From Clostridia bacterium (lineage in GTDB: Bacteria > Bacillota > Clostridia > Oscillospirales > CAG-272): DNA of 64,000 bases. A program made the translations under genes and the position numbers. Shown one piece after another: positions 51,973 to 59,460 of this stretch (positions are counted from its first letter, which is position 1; each line of letters opens with the position of its first letter). The stretch lies in contig JAFVXH010000007.1 of assembly GCA_017501225.1 (NCBI GenBank), positions 200,365-264,364 on the forward strand, in the 5' to 3' direction. A model generated the notes under the pieces. The model did not search any database. It was given only the letters and a program-made list of their open reading frames with translations, and was not told the DNA's origin.

Positions 51973-52542
51973 TTAAGAATTCTGCTCCTCATCCTCGCTG
52001 TACTCGGCGATGTAGGGGAGGTTGCGGTAGATCTCGGCACAATCCAGACCGTATCCGATCACGAAGTAATCGGGGATCGTGAACAGCGCAATATCGGGCT
52101 GAAAATCCACTACGCGGCGGGAGGGCTTGTCCAGAAGCGTGACCACGTGAATGGATGCAGGTCCCCGCGCCTGCAGAAGCTTGACGACGTCGTGAAGGGT
52201 TCTGCCCGAATCCACGATGTCCTCAACGATGACGACGTGATAATCGGTAATATCGCGGTCAAGATCCATGGTGATCTGAACGACACCGCTCGAAACGGTT
52301 CCCTCATAATAGCTCTTTGCGCACATAAAGCCAATCTCGCAGGGAACGGAGATCGCGCGACAGAGATCCGCCAAAAAGACGAAGGATCCCTTGAGAATAC
52401 TGACAAGCAGGAGAGGCCTTCCGTCATACAGCTTGTCGATCTCCTTGCCAGCCTTTGCGATCTCCTGTGCGATCTGCCGCTGTGAGATGACCTCACGCTT
52501 GATTTTGTTTGTGTAAGCCTTCATAGCCTCTGCACGACTCAT
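51973..52542 (-). CDS. hpt: Hypoxanthine phosphoribosyltransferase
   Basis: 189 residues from ATG at 52542 (TTGGAGGAAT upstream). PRPP-binding motif VVIVEDIVDSGRTLHDV, upstream SILKGSFVFLADL and C-terminal DYFVIGYGLDCAEIYRNLPYI are diagnostic of purine salvage Hpt. It turns hypoxanthine/guanine into IMP/GMP. It starts 28 bases after a ZIP transporter gene, so they share a transcript. No tilS or ftsH lies beside it, unlike in Bacillus. Confidence 0.95.
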   Translation of the reverse strand: MSRAEAMKAYTNKIKREVISQRQIAQEIAKAGKEIDKLYDGRPLLLVSILKGSFVFLADLCRAISVPCEIGFMCAKSYYEGTVSSGVVQITMDLDRDITDYHVVIVEDIVDSGRTLHDVVKLLQARGPASIHVVTLLDKPSRRVVDFQPDIALFTIPDYFVIGYGLDCAEIYRNLPYIAEYSEDEEQNS

Positions 52543-52570
52543 ACCGATTCCTCCAAAGTGGTTTTTTCGA

Positions 52571-53335
52571 TCATCCCAGCAAAACGTCACTGACCAGCAT
52601 CAGACAAAAGCCCACAAGCAACGCGTAGGTCGCGCCGCGCTGATGTCCGTGCGCGTGTGTTTCGGGGATCATTTCATCACTGATGACGTATAGCATCGTG
52701 CCCCCTGCAAAGGCGAGCGCAAAGGGCAGGATCGCCGATGCGATGCTGACGGCAAAGTAACCCAGCAGCGTACCGATCACCTCTACAAGCCCCGTCAGAG
52801 ATGCGAGCAGAAACGCCCGTCGGGGCTTGATGCCCGATGCTACCATGGGCCCGATGATGACCATACCCTCGGGAATATTCTGCAGCGCGATTCCCCCCGC
52901 GATCAGGAGCGCCTGTGAGGGATTATCCTCGATGCCAAATCCCACACCCGCGGCAATTCCCTCGGGCAGATTGTGGATGGCAATGGCGGTCACGAACAGC
53001 AGAACCTTACTAAGCTGTGCGTTGTTGTGCGCCTCCCCCTCAGCTCCCGCCAGGCGGTGCAAATGAGGCACCAACCGATCGGTCAGGTTGAGGCAAACGG
53101 CGCCCACAAACACGCCGAGCACGGTGATGATGAGTCCAAATTTTCCACCGTATTCCAGCGAAGGCAAAATCAGTCCGAACACTGCAGCCGCGAGCATGAC
53201 ACCTGCCGCAAACGCCAACACGATGTCAGAAAAGCGGTGCGAAAGCTTTTGAAAAGCAAAGCCCAACACGGCTCCGATCACCGTAGCACCTCCGACGCCA
53301 AGCGCCGTTAACAGTACAAGATCCAAGCAAAACAC
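52571..53335 (-). CDS. ZIP-family metal ion transporter
   Basis: 254 residues, eight membrane helices. ZIP signatures HNLPEGIAAGVGF (helix 4) and QNIPEGMVIIGPM (helix 5) carry the metal-binding H-N-x-x-E-G and N-x-x-E-G residues; helix 2-3 loop contains His/Glu residues (HLHRLAGAEGEAHNN). Resembles ZupT-like importers of Zn/Fe/Mn. The GTG at 53335 is only a few bases from AAAGGGG; TTG at 53326 has better spacing and may be the real start. The promoter carries a Fur-type box. Confidence 0.9.
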   Translation of the reverse strand: MFCLDLVLLTALGVGGATVIGAVLGFAFQKLSHRFSDIVLAFAAGVMLAAAVFGLILPSLEYGGKFGLIITVLGVFVGAVCLNLTDRLVPHLHRLAGAEGEAHNNAQLSKVLLFVTAIAIHNLPEGIAAGVGFGIEDNPSQALLIAGGIALQNIPEGMVIIGPMVASGIKPRRAFLLASLTGLVEVIGTLLGYFAVSIASAILPFALAFAGGTMLYVISDEMIPETHAHGHQRGATYALLVGFCLMLVSDVLLG

Positions 53336-53347
53336 CCCTTTCCCGAT

Positions 53348-53387
53348 TGATTATTATTATCATATCACAAAAAGCGAAAAAATCCAA
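53348..53387 (-). promoter_or_regulatory. ZIP promoter with Fur-like box over the -10
   Basis: Minus strand TTGGAT (53382-53387), 17-base spacer, TATGAT (53359-53364). TGATTAT-T-ATTATCA (53348-53362, plus strand) is a 7-1-7 box with one mismatched pair and only one base away from the classic Fur core TGATAATNATTATCA; it overlaps the -10. Confidence 0.65.
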
Positions 53388-53421
53388 TAGCAAAAACGAA
53401 AAAAATCCGTTTTTTTGTAAA

Positions 53422-53462
53422 TCAAAGCAAAAAGCGGACTCCGTCGTTTCCTTGGAGTCCGC
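53422..53462 (-). terminator. Terminator of the aldolase gene
   Basis: GCGGACTCC / GGAGTCCGC perfect 9-bp stem with an 11-base loop, then TTTTTGCTTTGATTT on the minus strand. Confidence 0.8.
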
Positions 53463-53481
53463 GGTTCTGCGATTTCTGATA

Positions 53482-54318
53482 TTATGCGCGTCGGGCGGAG
53501 GAGAAAAGCTCCATCTTGCGCTTAACCGTTTCCTTAATTGCCTCAACCTTGCGATTGCGGATCTCAAGATACGCCAATCCGTCCGAAAGTCCTTCCGCCA
53601 TGGCGCGCTCACCCGCGACGCACAGATCGGTGAAGATATTCAGCTTTGCAATACCGTCCCTGACGCATGTGCGGAAATCGTCGTCGGAAAGACCCGAGCC
53701 ACCGTGCAGCACCAGAGGCGTATCCAGATTTGCGCGGATCTCACGCAATCTTTGGAAATCAAGCTTGGGGGTCTTGACGTACTTGCCGTGCGCCGTACCG
53801 ATCGAAATGGCAAGCGCGTCAACCCCTGTGGAGGCAACGTAGCTTTGCGCCTGCTCGACGGTGGTATAAAGGGATACGTCGTGATCGTCACCTGCGGCAG
53901 CCTGTCCGACGTGTCCGATCTCGCCCTCAACAGTCGCACCAAAGGAGTGCGCGATCTTGACGATCTCTCTCGTCTGCTTGATATTCTCCTCGTAAGGATT
54001 GACCGAGCCGTCGAACATCACGCTGGAAAATCCGAGTTGAAGTGCCTCCATGCAACGGTCAAAGGTCAGGCCGTGATCGTAATGAACAACGACGGGAACG
54101 GTTGCTCTCTTTGCCGCCGCGATGATCGAGGGGGCAATCAGCTTCAGTTCTCCGAAGGGGAGCAACACCTCGGCAGTGCCGATAACGATCGGGGAGCGAA
54201 GCTCCTCGGCAGCGGCGATCGCCGCCTCCAGCATATCGGTATCGGTGGTGTTGAAAAGCCCTACGGCATAGTGATTTTTTTGCGCGTCCTTCAAAACGGC
54301 GTCCAAATTAACAATCAT
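53482..54318 (-). CDS. Class II fructose-bisphosphate/ketose aldolase family protein
   Basis: 278 residues. Class II motifs: VVHYDHGLTFD with the zinc histidine, FSSVMFDGSVNPYEENI, TVEGEIGHVGQ, ISIGTAHGKY and LHGGSGLSDDDFR. Length (278) is close to tagatose/fructose-bisphosphate and other ketose aldolases of the GatY/KbaY group rather than the 300-plus residue FbaA. Exact sugar substrate not determined. It is 39 bases after a C26 amidotransferase gene and may be co-transcribed with it. Confidence 0.88.
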   Translation of the reverse strand: MIVNLDAVLKDAQKNHYAVGLFNTTDTDMLEAAIAAAEELRSPIVIGTAEVLLPFGELKLIAPSIIAAAKRATVPVVVHYDHGLTFDRCMEALQLGFSSVMFDGSVNPYEENIKQTREIVKIAHSFGATVEGEIGHVGQAAAGDDHDVSLYTTVEQAQSYVASTGVDALAISIGTAHGKYVKTPKLDFQRLREIRANLDTPLVLHGGSGLSDDDFRTCVRDGIAKLNIFTDLCVAGERAMAEGLSDGLAYLEIRNRKVEAIKETVKRKMELFSSARRA

Positions 54319-54357
54319 GGTCTTGCTCTCCTTGCTTTTTCATAAAACCGGCGCAGA

Positions 54358-55062
54358 TCAGTTCTGCTTTTTTGCCGCTTCTCGGCAGCAGCTCAGGAAA
54401 TTCTCAAAGAACTTGTGCTCGATGGGATCTCCTGTATGGAAGGATTGCTCGGGGTGCCACTCTGCGGCATAGATGTGCTTTTCTTTGCACTCGATCGCCT
54501 CGATGATGCCGTCCTCGGTGGAGGTCGCAACGACCTCGAAGCAGTCGGCAACCCGATCCAGCATCATGCCGTGATAGGTGTTGACGGTGGCACGCTCCTT
54601 GCCAAAGACGTCGTAAACGAAGGAGCCGGGAACAATATCGATCTCGTGATAGGAATCACGCTCCTTGGAGTGACTGCCGGGAACGGGAACGTTGGTAAGC
54701 GTTCCGCCAAAGTAAACGTTGAGTGCCTGAAAACCGCCGCAAACACCGAAGATGGGCTTGCCGTGCTGCACGAAATATTCGATCAGCTTGGCATCCAGCG
54801 CGTATTCGTCCACGCCGTCCGGATTCTCCTCTGCCTGTCCCCCGTAGTATGCGGGATTGATGTTGGTACCGCTGCCGGGAATGATCAAGCCGTCGCAGCA
54901 CTCACAAATGCGCTCAATGTCGTGCTCGGTCGTGATCGCGACAAGACCGACACCGTACTGCTTCGCCATATCAAGATAGTCCTGCATGATGAAATACCGC
55001 TTGCGCCAGGGGCTGTCCTCCGCGCCGATTTTACAAGCTCTGAGCGTGGTTGCAAGATTCAT
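54358..55062 (-). CDS. Class I amidotransferase, gamma-glutamyl-GABA hydrolase-like (peptidase C26)
   Basis: 234 residues from ATG at 55062 (GTGAGGGG upstream). Catalytic motif FGVCGGFQALNVYFGG supplies the nucleophile Cys and EWHPEQSFH the His/Glu pair; GLIIPGSGTNINPAYY is the oxyanion-side loop. Typical of PuuD-like hydrolases of gamma-glutamyl amines. The usual GICRG nucleophile elbow is GVCGG here. Role unknown; the promoter is strong. Confidence 0.87.
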   Translation of the reverse strand: MNLATTLRACKIGAEDSPWRKRYFIMQDYLDMAKQYGVGLVAITTEHDIERICECCDGLIIPGSGTNINPAYYGGQAEENPDGVDEYALDAKLIEYFVQHGKPIFGVCGGFQALNVYFGGTLTNVPVPGSHSKERDSYHEIDIVPGSFVYDVFGKERATVNTYHGMMLDRVADCFEVVATSTEDGIIEAIECKEKHIYAAEWHPEQSFHTGDPIEHKFFENFLSCCREAAKKQN

Positions 55063-55120
55063 AGTAGTCCCCTCACTTTTCTTGTTTTTCCCCGTTTGGA
55101 AACGGGCTTTGACACCTGTA

Positions 55121-55149
55121 AGTATAGCACCACGAACGGCGTTTGTCAA
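55121..55149 (-). promoter_or_regulatory. Promoter of the C26 amidotransferase-aldolase unit
   Basis: Minus strand perfect TTGACA (55144-55149), 17-base spacer, TATACT (55121-55126). Confidence 0.78.
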
Positions 55150-55247
55150 CAGGAGGTGCACACGTATCGCAAAATTGTGCGAGAAAAAAGCAGGGCTGTG
55201 AAGATGCCCTGCTTTCTTGACATTCGATCCTTCTGTCAAAACGCGCA

Positions 55248-55538
55248 TTACCCCTTGATTTCAAACTCTCCAAGGATCGTGTTCTCGATGTACTCACCCT
55301 TGATCTCGCGCAGACGCGCCATATGGGGCTGCCCGATGTGGACCTCTTGATGCCTCTTGCTTTCCCATGCCTCGATCAGAAGCAGCTCGTTCTCGTCCGT
55401 CTCGGAAAAATAATAATCGTAGCGCAGGCATCCGTCCTCCGCACGGATCGCGGAAAGGATTCCCTCACCCTTTACCCGATCAACAAAGGCTTCCCTCCTT
55501 TGCGGGATGCATCTGAATTGTACGTAGATCGTATACAT
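55248..55538 (-). CDS. Antibiotic biosynthesis monooxygenase (YgiN-like) domain protein
   Basis: 96 residues, MYTIYVQFRCIPQRREAFVD, then GCLRYDYYFSETDENELLLIEAWESKRHQEVH; a dimeric ferredoxin-like ABM fold with the typical E-x-W-x-s-x-x-x-x-x-H motif. Members include quinol monooxygenases and many of unknown role. GAAGGAGAATACAG precedes ATG. 23 bases after an unknown gene. Confidence 0.88.
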   Translation of the reverse strand: MYTIYVQFRCIPQRREAFVDRVKGEGILSAIRAEDGCLRYDYYFSETDENELLLIEAWESKRHQEVHIGQPHMARLREIKGEYIENTILGEFEIKG

Positions 55539-55561
55539 ACTGTATTCTCCTTCGTAGAATT

Positions 55562-56002
55562 TTATTTCGTCGTAAGAGCCAGCAGCTCCTGAAATTCAGG
55601 CTTTTCAACCAAATCGAACGCCTGACATAGGCTTTCATGCGCAAATAATCCGGCGTGATGCTCCGCATAGAATCTCCCACATTGACGAACGGTCAGGTAT
55701 CCGCTCTCGCTGACAAACACGTTCAAGATCGACGATGCCTGACTTGCATGCAGATCGTTGATCAGGCGCGCCACCTGCGGTGTCAGCTCGATGTGATCAT
55801 AGGCAATACGCAGCGAATACGTGTAGTCATTCAAAAAACGGAGAAATACAAAGAACTCTTCACCGCGCGTCTTGTGCTGCAGAGAGCATCTGACCTGAAA
55901 GGAGTGCACTCCGCACTCGTACTCAATTCCCCACGGCACCTCCACGCCCTTCAGCGCTTCCCTGACGGAAGCCTCGATTTCTTGCAGATTTGCTTTGTTC
56001 AT
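55562..56002 (-). CDS. Protein of unknown function
   Basis: 146 residues from ATG at 56002 (GTGGAGG ten bases upstream; a TTG at 56005 is also possible). Soluble alpha/beta protein: helix LQEIEASVREALKG, strands IEYECGVHSFQVRCSL and GEEFFVFLRFLND, helix LTPQVARLINDLHASQA, strands SSILNVFVSESGYLTVRQCG and a C-terminal helix. The strand-helix layout resembles type III chaperone or YbjN-like folds, but this is weak; no family is claimed. Probably co-transcribed with the ABM protein. Confidence 0.75.
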   Translation of the reverse strand: MNKANLQEIEASVREALKGVEVPWGIEYECGVHSFQVRCSLQHKTRGEEFFVFLRFLNDYTYSLRIAYDHIELTPQVARLINDLHASQASSILNVFVSESGYLTVRQCGRFYAEHHAGLFAHESLCQAFDLVEKPEFQELLALTTK

Positions 56003-56090
56003 CAATTAAAATCCTCCACTCTTTTTTGTATCTTTGATAACATATTCTCACAGAAATATCAGGAAAAGCGCTCACTCCGACGGAGCGATA

Positions 56091-57518
56091 TCATCTTCCG
56101 TACAGCGCATTGAGCCGACGCAGACGCTGTCGGTCGATCGAATCGAGCTGCTCCCGTGTCACGCGGTACGCCCAGTTTCCGTCCGCCTTGCCCGGAGTGT
56201 TCAGGCGCGTGTCGCGCCCATAACCCAGCACGTCCTGAATGGGTAGCATCACAAGATCGGCGTGGCTTGCAAAAACGGTACGGATCATGCTTTTCCAGCC
56301 GTCCTTCCAGTCGCCCTGATGTCCGCAATAGTTCAATACGTATGCACGCGTCGCGTCGTCAAGCTCCCAAAGATAGCCGAGAAGCGTATTGTTGTCGTGC
56401 GTGCCCGTGTATGCCACGCAATGCGCGGGATAGTTGTGCGGACGGTGGATGCTGTCCCCCTCCGAGAGAAAGCCGAACTGGAACACGCGCATGCCGGGAA
56501 GACCGCTGTTCTGCACCAATCGGTAGACCTCCGGGGTGATGTCACCCAGATCCTCGGCGATGATCTCCATCTCCCCTGCCGCCGCCTTCAGCGCTTTGAC
56601 AAAGGGCAGTCCGGGACCCTTGCGCCATTTGCCCTCCTTGGCAGTTTGCGCATGGGCGGGAATCGCCCAGAAGGATTCCAATCCTCGGAAATGGTCGATG
56701 CGAACGCAATCGAACATCGTGGACATATGACGGATCCTGTCGCACCACCAGCGATAGTCGTCCTGCCTCATGCGACGCCAATCATAGAGAGGATTGCCCC
56801 AAAGCTGACCGTCCTCGCAGAAATAGTCGGGGGAAACGCCCGCGACAAAGGTGGGATATCCCTTTCGATCCAGCAGAAACTGCTCTTTGTTGCTCCAGAC
56901 GTCCGAGCTATCGAGGGATACGTAGATCGGAATATCTCCGATGATCCGAATGCCGCGACGGTTGGCGTAGTCCTTGATCTCGCGCCATTGGCGGAAGAAC
57001 TCAAACTGAATAAATTTCCACGCAAACAGCACGTCGCCATCCATCTCCTCGGTGGTCCATTCCTGCCAAGGGGCGCCGCCGTTGGCATCCTTGAGCGCCA
57101 TAAAGCGGCAAAACTCCGTCAGATACGCAGAGCGCGCGATAAAATCCTCCACCTCTGCCCGATCCTTCACTCTCAGGGCTGCCTGCTTCAAAAGAGGAAG
57201 GCGCTCCCGTCCAAGGCGATCGAACTCACAAAGATAGGGCGACGTCTGCTCAGCTCCCGCCAATTCTTTGGCGGTGATCAGCCCTTGGTGAAACAGCGTT
57301 TCCAAATCGACAAAATAGGGATTTCCCGCAAACGAGGAATAGGACTTATAAGGTGAATTGTATTCGTCCGCCATGCAGAATGGCAGAACCTGCCAATAGG
57401 AAAATCCGCAATCGGCCAGCAGATCGACAAAGTACCTTGCCGACGCGCCAAAGCTCCCGACGGAATACTGCCCGTCAAGGGAGGATATATGCATCAAAAC
57501 TCCGCTCTTGCGTTGCAT
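56091..57518 (-). CDS. malQ: 4-alpha-glucanotransferase (amylomaltase)
   Basis: 475 residues. GH77 motifs: GVLMHISSLDGQYSVGSFG at the start, RGIRIIGDIPIYVSLDSSD, VRIDHFRGLESFWAIPA (nucleophile Asp), IIAEDLGDITPEVYRLV (acid/base Glu), and GTHDNNTLLGY. Transfers maltodextrin units in glycogen or maltose use. Normal length. A promoter lies 70 bases upstream. No glycogen phosphorylase gene is nearby. Confidence 0.95.
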   Translation of the reverse strand: MQRKSGVLMHISSLDGQYSVGSFGASARYFVDLLADCGFSYWQVLPFCMADEYNSPYKSYSSFAGNPYFVDLETLFHQGLITAKELAGAEQTSPYLCEFDRLGRERLPLLKQAALRVKDRAEVEDFIARSAYLTEFCRFMALKDANGGAPWQEWTTEEMDGDVLFAWKFIQFEFFRQWREIKDYANRRGIRIIGDIPIYVSLDSSDVWSNKEQFLLDRKGYPTFVAGVSPDYFCEDGQLWGNPLYDWRRMRQDDYRWWCDRIRHMSTMFDCVRIDHFRGLESFWAIPAHAQTAKEGKWRKGPGLPFVKALKAAAGEMEIIAEDLGDITPEVYRLVQNSGLPGMRVFQFGFLSEGDSIHRPHNYPAHCVAYTGTHDNNTLLGYLWELDDATRAYVLNYCGHQGDWKDGWKSMIRTVFASHADLVMLPIQDVLGYGRDTRLNTPGKADGNWAYRVTREQLDSIDRQRLRRLNALYGR

Positions 57519-57587
57519 CGTTTTCTCCTTTTATGTGTTAGCGTGGCACTGTAAATCCGACTTCACAGAGCCACCGATCTTGTCATC

Positions 57588-57616
57588 ATTATAGCATAAA
57601 AGTTGCAGGTTGTAAA
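57588..57616 (-). promoter_or_regulatory. malQ promoter
   Basis: Minus strand TTTACA (57611-57616), 17-base spacer, TATAAT (57588-57593). Confidence 0.72.
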
Positions 57617-57674
57617 GAGCTTTCGTGATATGCCTTGCGTTACGGTGCTTGGTTCGAAGCCGCGGTGACGCGGC

Positions 57675-57715
57675 AAAAAAGCACGGGGTAGCATTTGCTA
57701 CCCCGTGCTTTTTGT
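57675..57715. terminator. Orphan bidirectional terminator hairpin
   Basis: GCACGGGGTAGCA / TGCTACCCCGTGC stem, tiny loop, A run before and T run after. No gene visibly ends here on either strand: malQ reads away from it. It may be the remnant of a lost gene. Confidence 0.7.
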
Positions 57716-57720
57716 ATAAG

Positions 57721-57780
57721 GGCTACGAAAAAGATATTTTTCGAGGGTTGCCACTAGGATTCGAACTCAAACGGGGGAAT
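57721..57780. repeat. Repeat copy with tRNA-3'-end-like sequence
   Basis: GGCTACGAAAAAGATATTTT here is repeated at about 59400. Next to it, on the minus strand, GAGTTCGAATCCTAG resembles the T-loop of a tRNA (GTTCGAATC) but no 5' half, anticodon arm or acceptor partner follows. The same T-loop piece returns near 63700. Confidence 0.6.
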
Positions 57781-57840
57781 TCCAATCTTTAAATGACCGC
57801 GATAATTTTAGCTGTATTTTTTGCTACGATAATAAAAATA

Positions 57841-57869
57841 TTGACAAAATGCGTATGTTGTGGTATAAT
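57841..57869 (+). promoter_or_regulatory. Perfect consensus promoter of the structured RNA
   Basis: TTGACA (57841-57846), exactly 17 bases, TATAAT (57864-57869). Expected start of transcription about 57876, which is the first base of the long stem. Confidence 0.88.
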
Positions 57870-57875
57870 GAGATT

Positions 57876-58086
57876 GCCAAACTAATCGAATATTGCAAAG
57901 TAGGTATAATTTTCTTTATTGGGAGAAGTATACTCTTTTTCATCACGTAAAAGTTTGAATTTGATAAAATGCAAATTCCGGCTTTTGCGTGAGGTTATAC
58001 CCATTTTGCAATTGATTAGTTTGGCGACTATCGGAGTTTGCGTTTTTGTGCGCTTACTTCGGTGGGCGCACTTTTTGTTTTTTGGG
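57876..58086 (+). ncRNA. Candidate structured non-coding RNA of about 210 nt
   Basis: The 5' strand GCCAAACTAATC (57876-57887), TTGCAAA (57893-57899) and GGTATAA (57903-57909) pairs with TTATACC (57995-58001), TTTGCAA (58005-58011) and GATTAGTTTGGC (58014-58025), 26 pairs with small internal loops. Inside are a second stem TCACGTAAAAG / CTTTTGCGTGA (57943-57953, 57982-57992) and GAATTTG / CAAATTC (57957-57963, 57972-57978). A 32-base one-sided bulge (57911-57942) sits between. The RNA ends in a tetraloop terminator. A highly expressed 6S-like RNA is one possibility, but the bulge is asymmetric and I do not recognise a known family. Confidence 0.72.
58048..58086 (+). terminator. Terminator of the structured RNA
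   Basis: GTGCGCTTAC / GTGGGCGCAC stem with a TTCG tetraloop and two G-U pairs, followed by TTTTTGTTTTTT. The T run directly precedes the GGGGGT ribosome-site region of the next gene. Confidence 0.88.
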
Positions 58087-58099
58087 GGTAATGGGGTAA

Positions 58100-58519
58100 A
58101 TGAATATGCAATTTAATGTTGTTTTCGCAAGAGAAATATACAAAAAACTTTACGAATTAGAATATGAAAAAAATTCTTGTATAGATGTAAAGAAAGAAGC
58201 AATATTGTTTACCAAAGCATTGCATATGCAGTTATATGGAGAGAAAATAATCTTTTGTGCAGACCAGGACTTTTTTGTCAGCAAATCTCCAACCGGATAC
58301 GCTGTAGCAGGATATTTTATACAAGAAAATAATGTTAAAGTTCCGTTTACTGTTACCGTCAATAAAATTGATAACAATTGGAGCCCGTCATCAAGATATG
58401 TGTCGCCGGATACAAAATCTGTTTCGTATTCCATATGGATATGGATTCTGCTTATGGCGGGATGTTCATTGTTTGGATTAATTTCGTATTTGATATTAAA
58501 AGCCAGCATCGGCTTTTGA
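58100..58519 (+). CDS. Small protein with C-terminal membrane helix, unknown function
   Basis: 139 residues, AT-rich codon use unlike the housekeeping genes. The first 105 residues are soluble with mixed strands (MNMQFNVVFAREIYKKLYELEYEKN split into MNMQFNVVFAREIYKKL and SCIDVKKEAILFTKALHM); residues about 112-133 (YSIWIWILLMAGCSLFGLISY) form one membrane helix, so it is a tail-anchored type. It starts 14 bases after the terminator T run, so it depends on read-through or an unseen promoter. No family recognised. Confidence 0.65.
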   Translation: MNMQFNVVFAREIYKKLYELEYEKNSCIDVKKEAILFTKALHMQLYGEKIIFCADQDFFVSKSPTGYAVAGYFIQENNVKVPFTVTVNKIDNNWSPSSRYVSPDTKSVSYSIWIWILLMAGCSLFGLISYLILKASIGF

Positions 58520-58546
58520 TAAAATAAGATTTGGAGGAATAAAAAA

Positions 58547-58972
58547 ATGTTTTGTTCAAAATGTGGAAAGCAAATTCCAGACGAGAGTGTTTTTTGCTCT
58601 TTTTGCGGTGCTCAATTAGCGGCATCTGCGCAGCAAACAACCACAACGCCAACAACCAAAGAGGGGTGGATGCTTCTGGCCATTCAAGATGCTATTCGTG
58701 CAGGAATGAAAGATCCGGATAGTGCTAAGTTTGATGGTTTTGAAAATATCGAAATTGATGGATATGGTAGAACATATGCTGAAATCGTTGTTCGTGCTAA
58801 AAATTCCTATGGTGCATATGTTCCATCAAGATATGCCGCTGGATTCTATGATGTGACCGACTCTGCCCCCTGTACTATTATTCCGAAATCTTTGGCAATT
58901 CTCCCTGGCATCATGGTGGGCGCACAAAGAAAAATCGTGAAGTCTATGATTAAATTTGGAACGCCTAGATAA
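58547..58972 (+). CDS. Zinc-ribbon protein of unknown function
   Basis: 141 residues. A zinc ribbon MFCSKCGKQIPDESVFCSFCG (C-x2-C...C-x2-C) is followed by a threonine-rich linker and a domain of about 95 residues (WMLLAIQDAIRAGMKDPDSA, VRAKNSYGAYVPSRYAAGFYD). GATTTGGAGGA ribosome site, 28 bases after the membrane protein gene. Zinc-ribbon plus small domain is common in uncharacterised Firmicutes proteins. AT-rich like its neighbour. Confidence 0.75.
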   Translation: MFCSKCGKQIPDESVFCSFCGAQLAASAQQTTTTPTTKEGWMLLAIQDAIRAGMKDPDSAKFDGFENIEIDGYGRTYAEIVVRAKNSYGAYVPSRYAAGFYDVTDSAPCTIIPKSLAILPGIMVGAQRKIVKSMIKFGTPR

Positions 58973-59010
58973 TCAACCGCAAATCGGGGATTTGAGGGGG
59001 GAGGAAAAGA

Positions 59011-59205
59011 GAATGAAATCGCGCTATGCGCGATGAATTCCGAGCAAGCTCGGATGAAATCTTCAGCGTACCGCCTCAGATGAAATCGAAGCCTTACGGC
59101 TTCGGATAAACTAAATCCGCCTCCCTTAACCTGCCGCAAGGCAGATTTCATCGCGAAGCGATTTCATCCACCATAGGTGGATTTATTCCGCGAAGGCGGA
59201 TTTCG
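59011..59205. repeat. Array of mini-hairpins with a common GATGAAAT/ATTTCATC spacer
   Basis: Consecutive short inverted repeats: ATCGCGC/GCGCGAT, TCCGAGC/GCTCGGA, CGAAGCC/GGCTTCG, CTGCC/GGCAG, ATCGC/GCGAT, TCCACC/GGTGGA and CCGC/GCGG. In the left half they are linked by GATGAAATC, in the right half by its reverse complement GATTTCATC; AATCCGCC (59114) also pairs with GGCGGATT (59195). The whole can fold as one long hairpin or a chain of small ones. No protein frame is convincing. Confidence 0.75.
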
Positions 59206-59208
59206 TTG

Positions 59209-59246
59209 AAAAAAGACCAAGTCGATTTCGACTTGGTCTTTTTTCC
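59209..59246. terminator. Strong bidirectional hairpin terminator after the array
   Basis: AAAAAAGACCAAGTCG / CGACTTGGTCTTTTTT perfect 16-bp stem with loop ATTT. Confidence 0.8.
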
Positions 59247-59247
59247 G

Positions 59248-59357
59248 GCACTAGGGTATTCGCCTTCGGCGAAGATACCCACCGCTTGCCGCTTACGAGC
59301 GAGCTCGACGCGCTCTGCGCGGGGGTATGCGAACCTCATTCCGCGTCGCTTCGCTCG
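59248..59357. repeat. 110-bp direct repeat, left copy
   Basis: Read base by base it is identical to 63891-64000 (window end), starting GCACTAGGGTATTCGCC and ending CGTCGCTTCGCTCG. It contains short palindromes (CGCCTTCGGCG). The two copies flank the glycyl-radical module in the same orientation; the right copy may continue beyond the window. Confidence 0.92.
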
Positions 59358-59460
59358 CGGAGCGAGCTTCGAAGCGACGCGTGCCGCAGCCAAAGAAAAG
59401 GCTACGAAAAAGATATTTTTCGGGGATTACATTAAGGATTTGAACCCGAGTAAATTATAA

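Noticed and set aside
57919..58116. 65-codon frame inside the structured RNA
   Set aside because: No ribosome site; it overlaps all stems and the terminator of the RNA.
59206..59460. Open frames in the repeats at 59.2 and 63.8 kb (for example a product starting MRFAYPRAERV)
   Set aside because: They lie inside the identical 110-bp repeat, lack ribosome sites and look like non-coding repeat read in frame.
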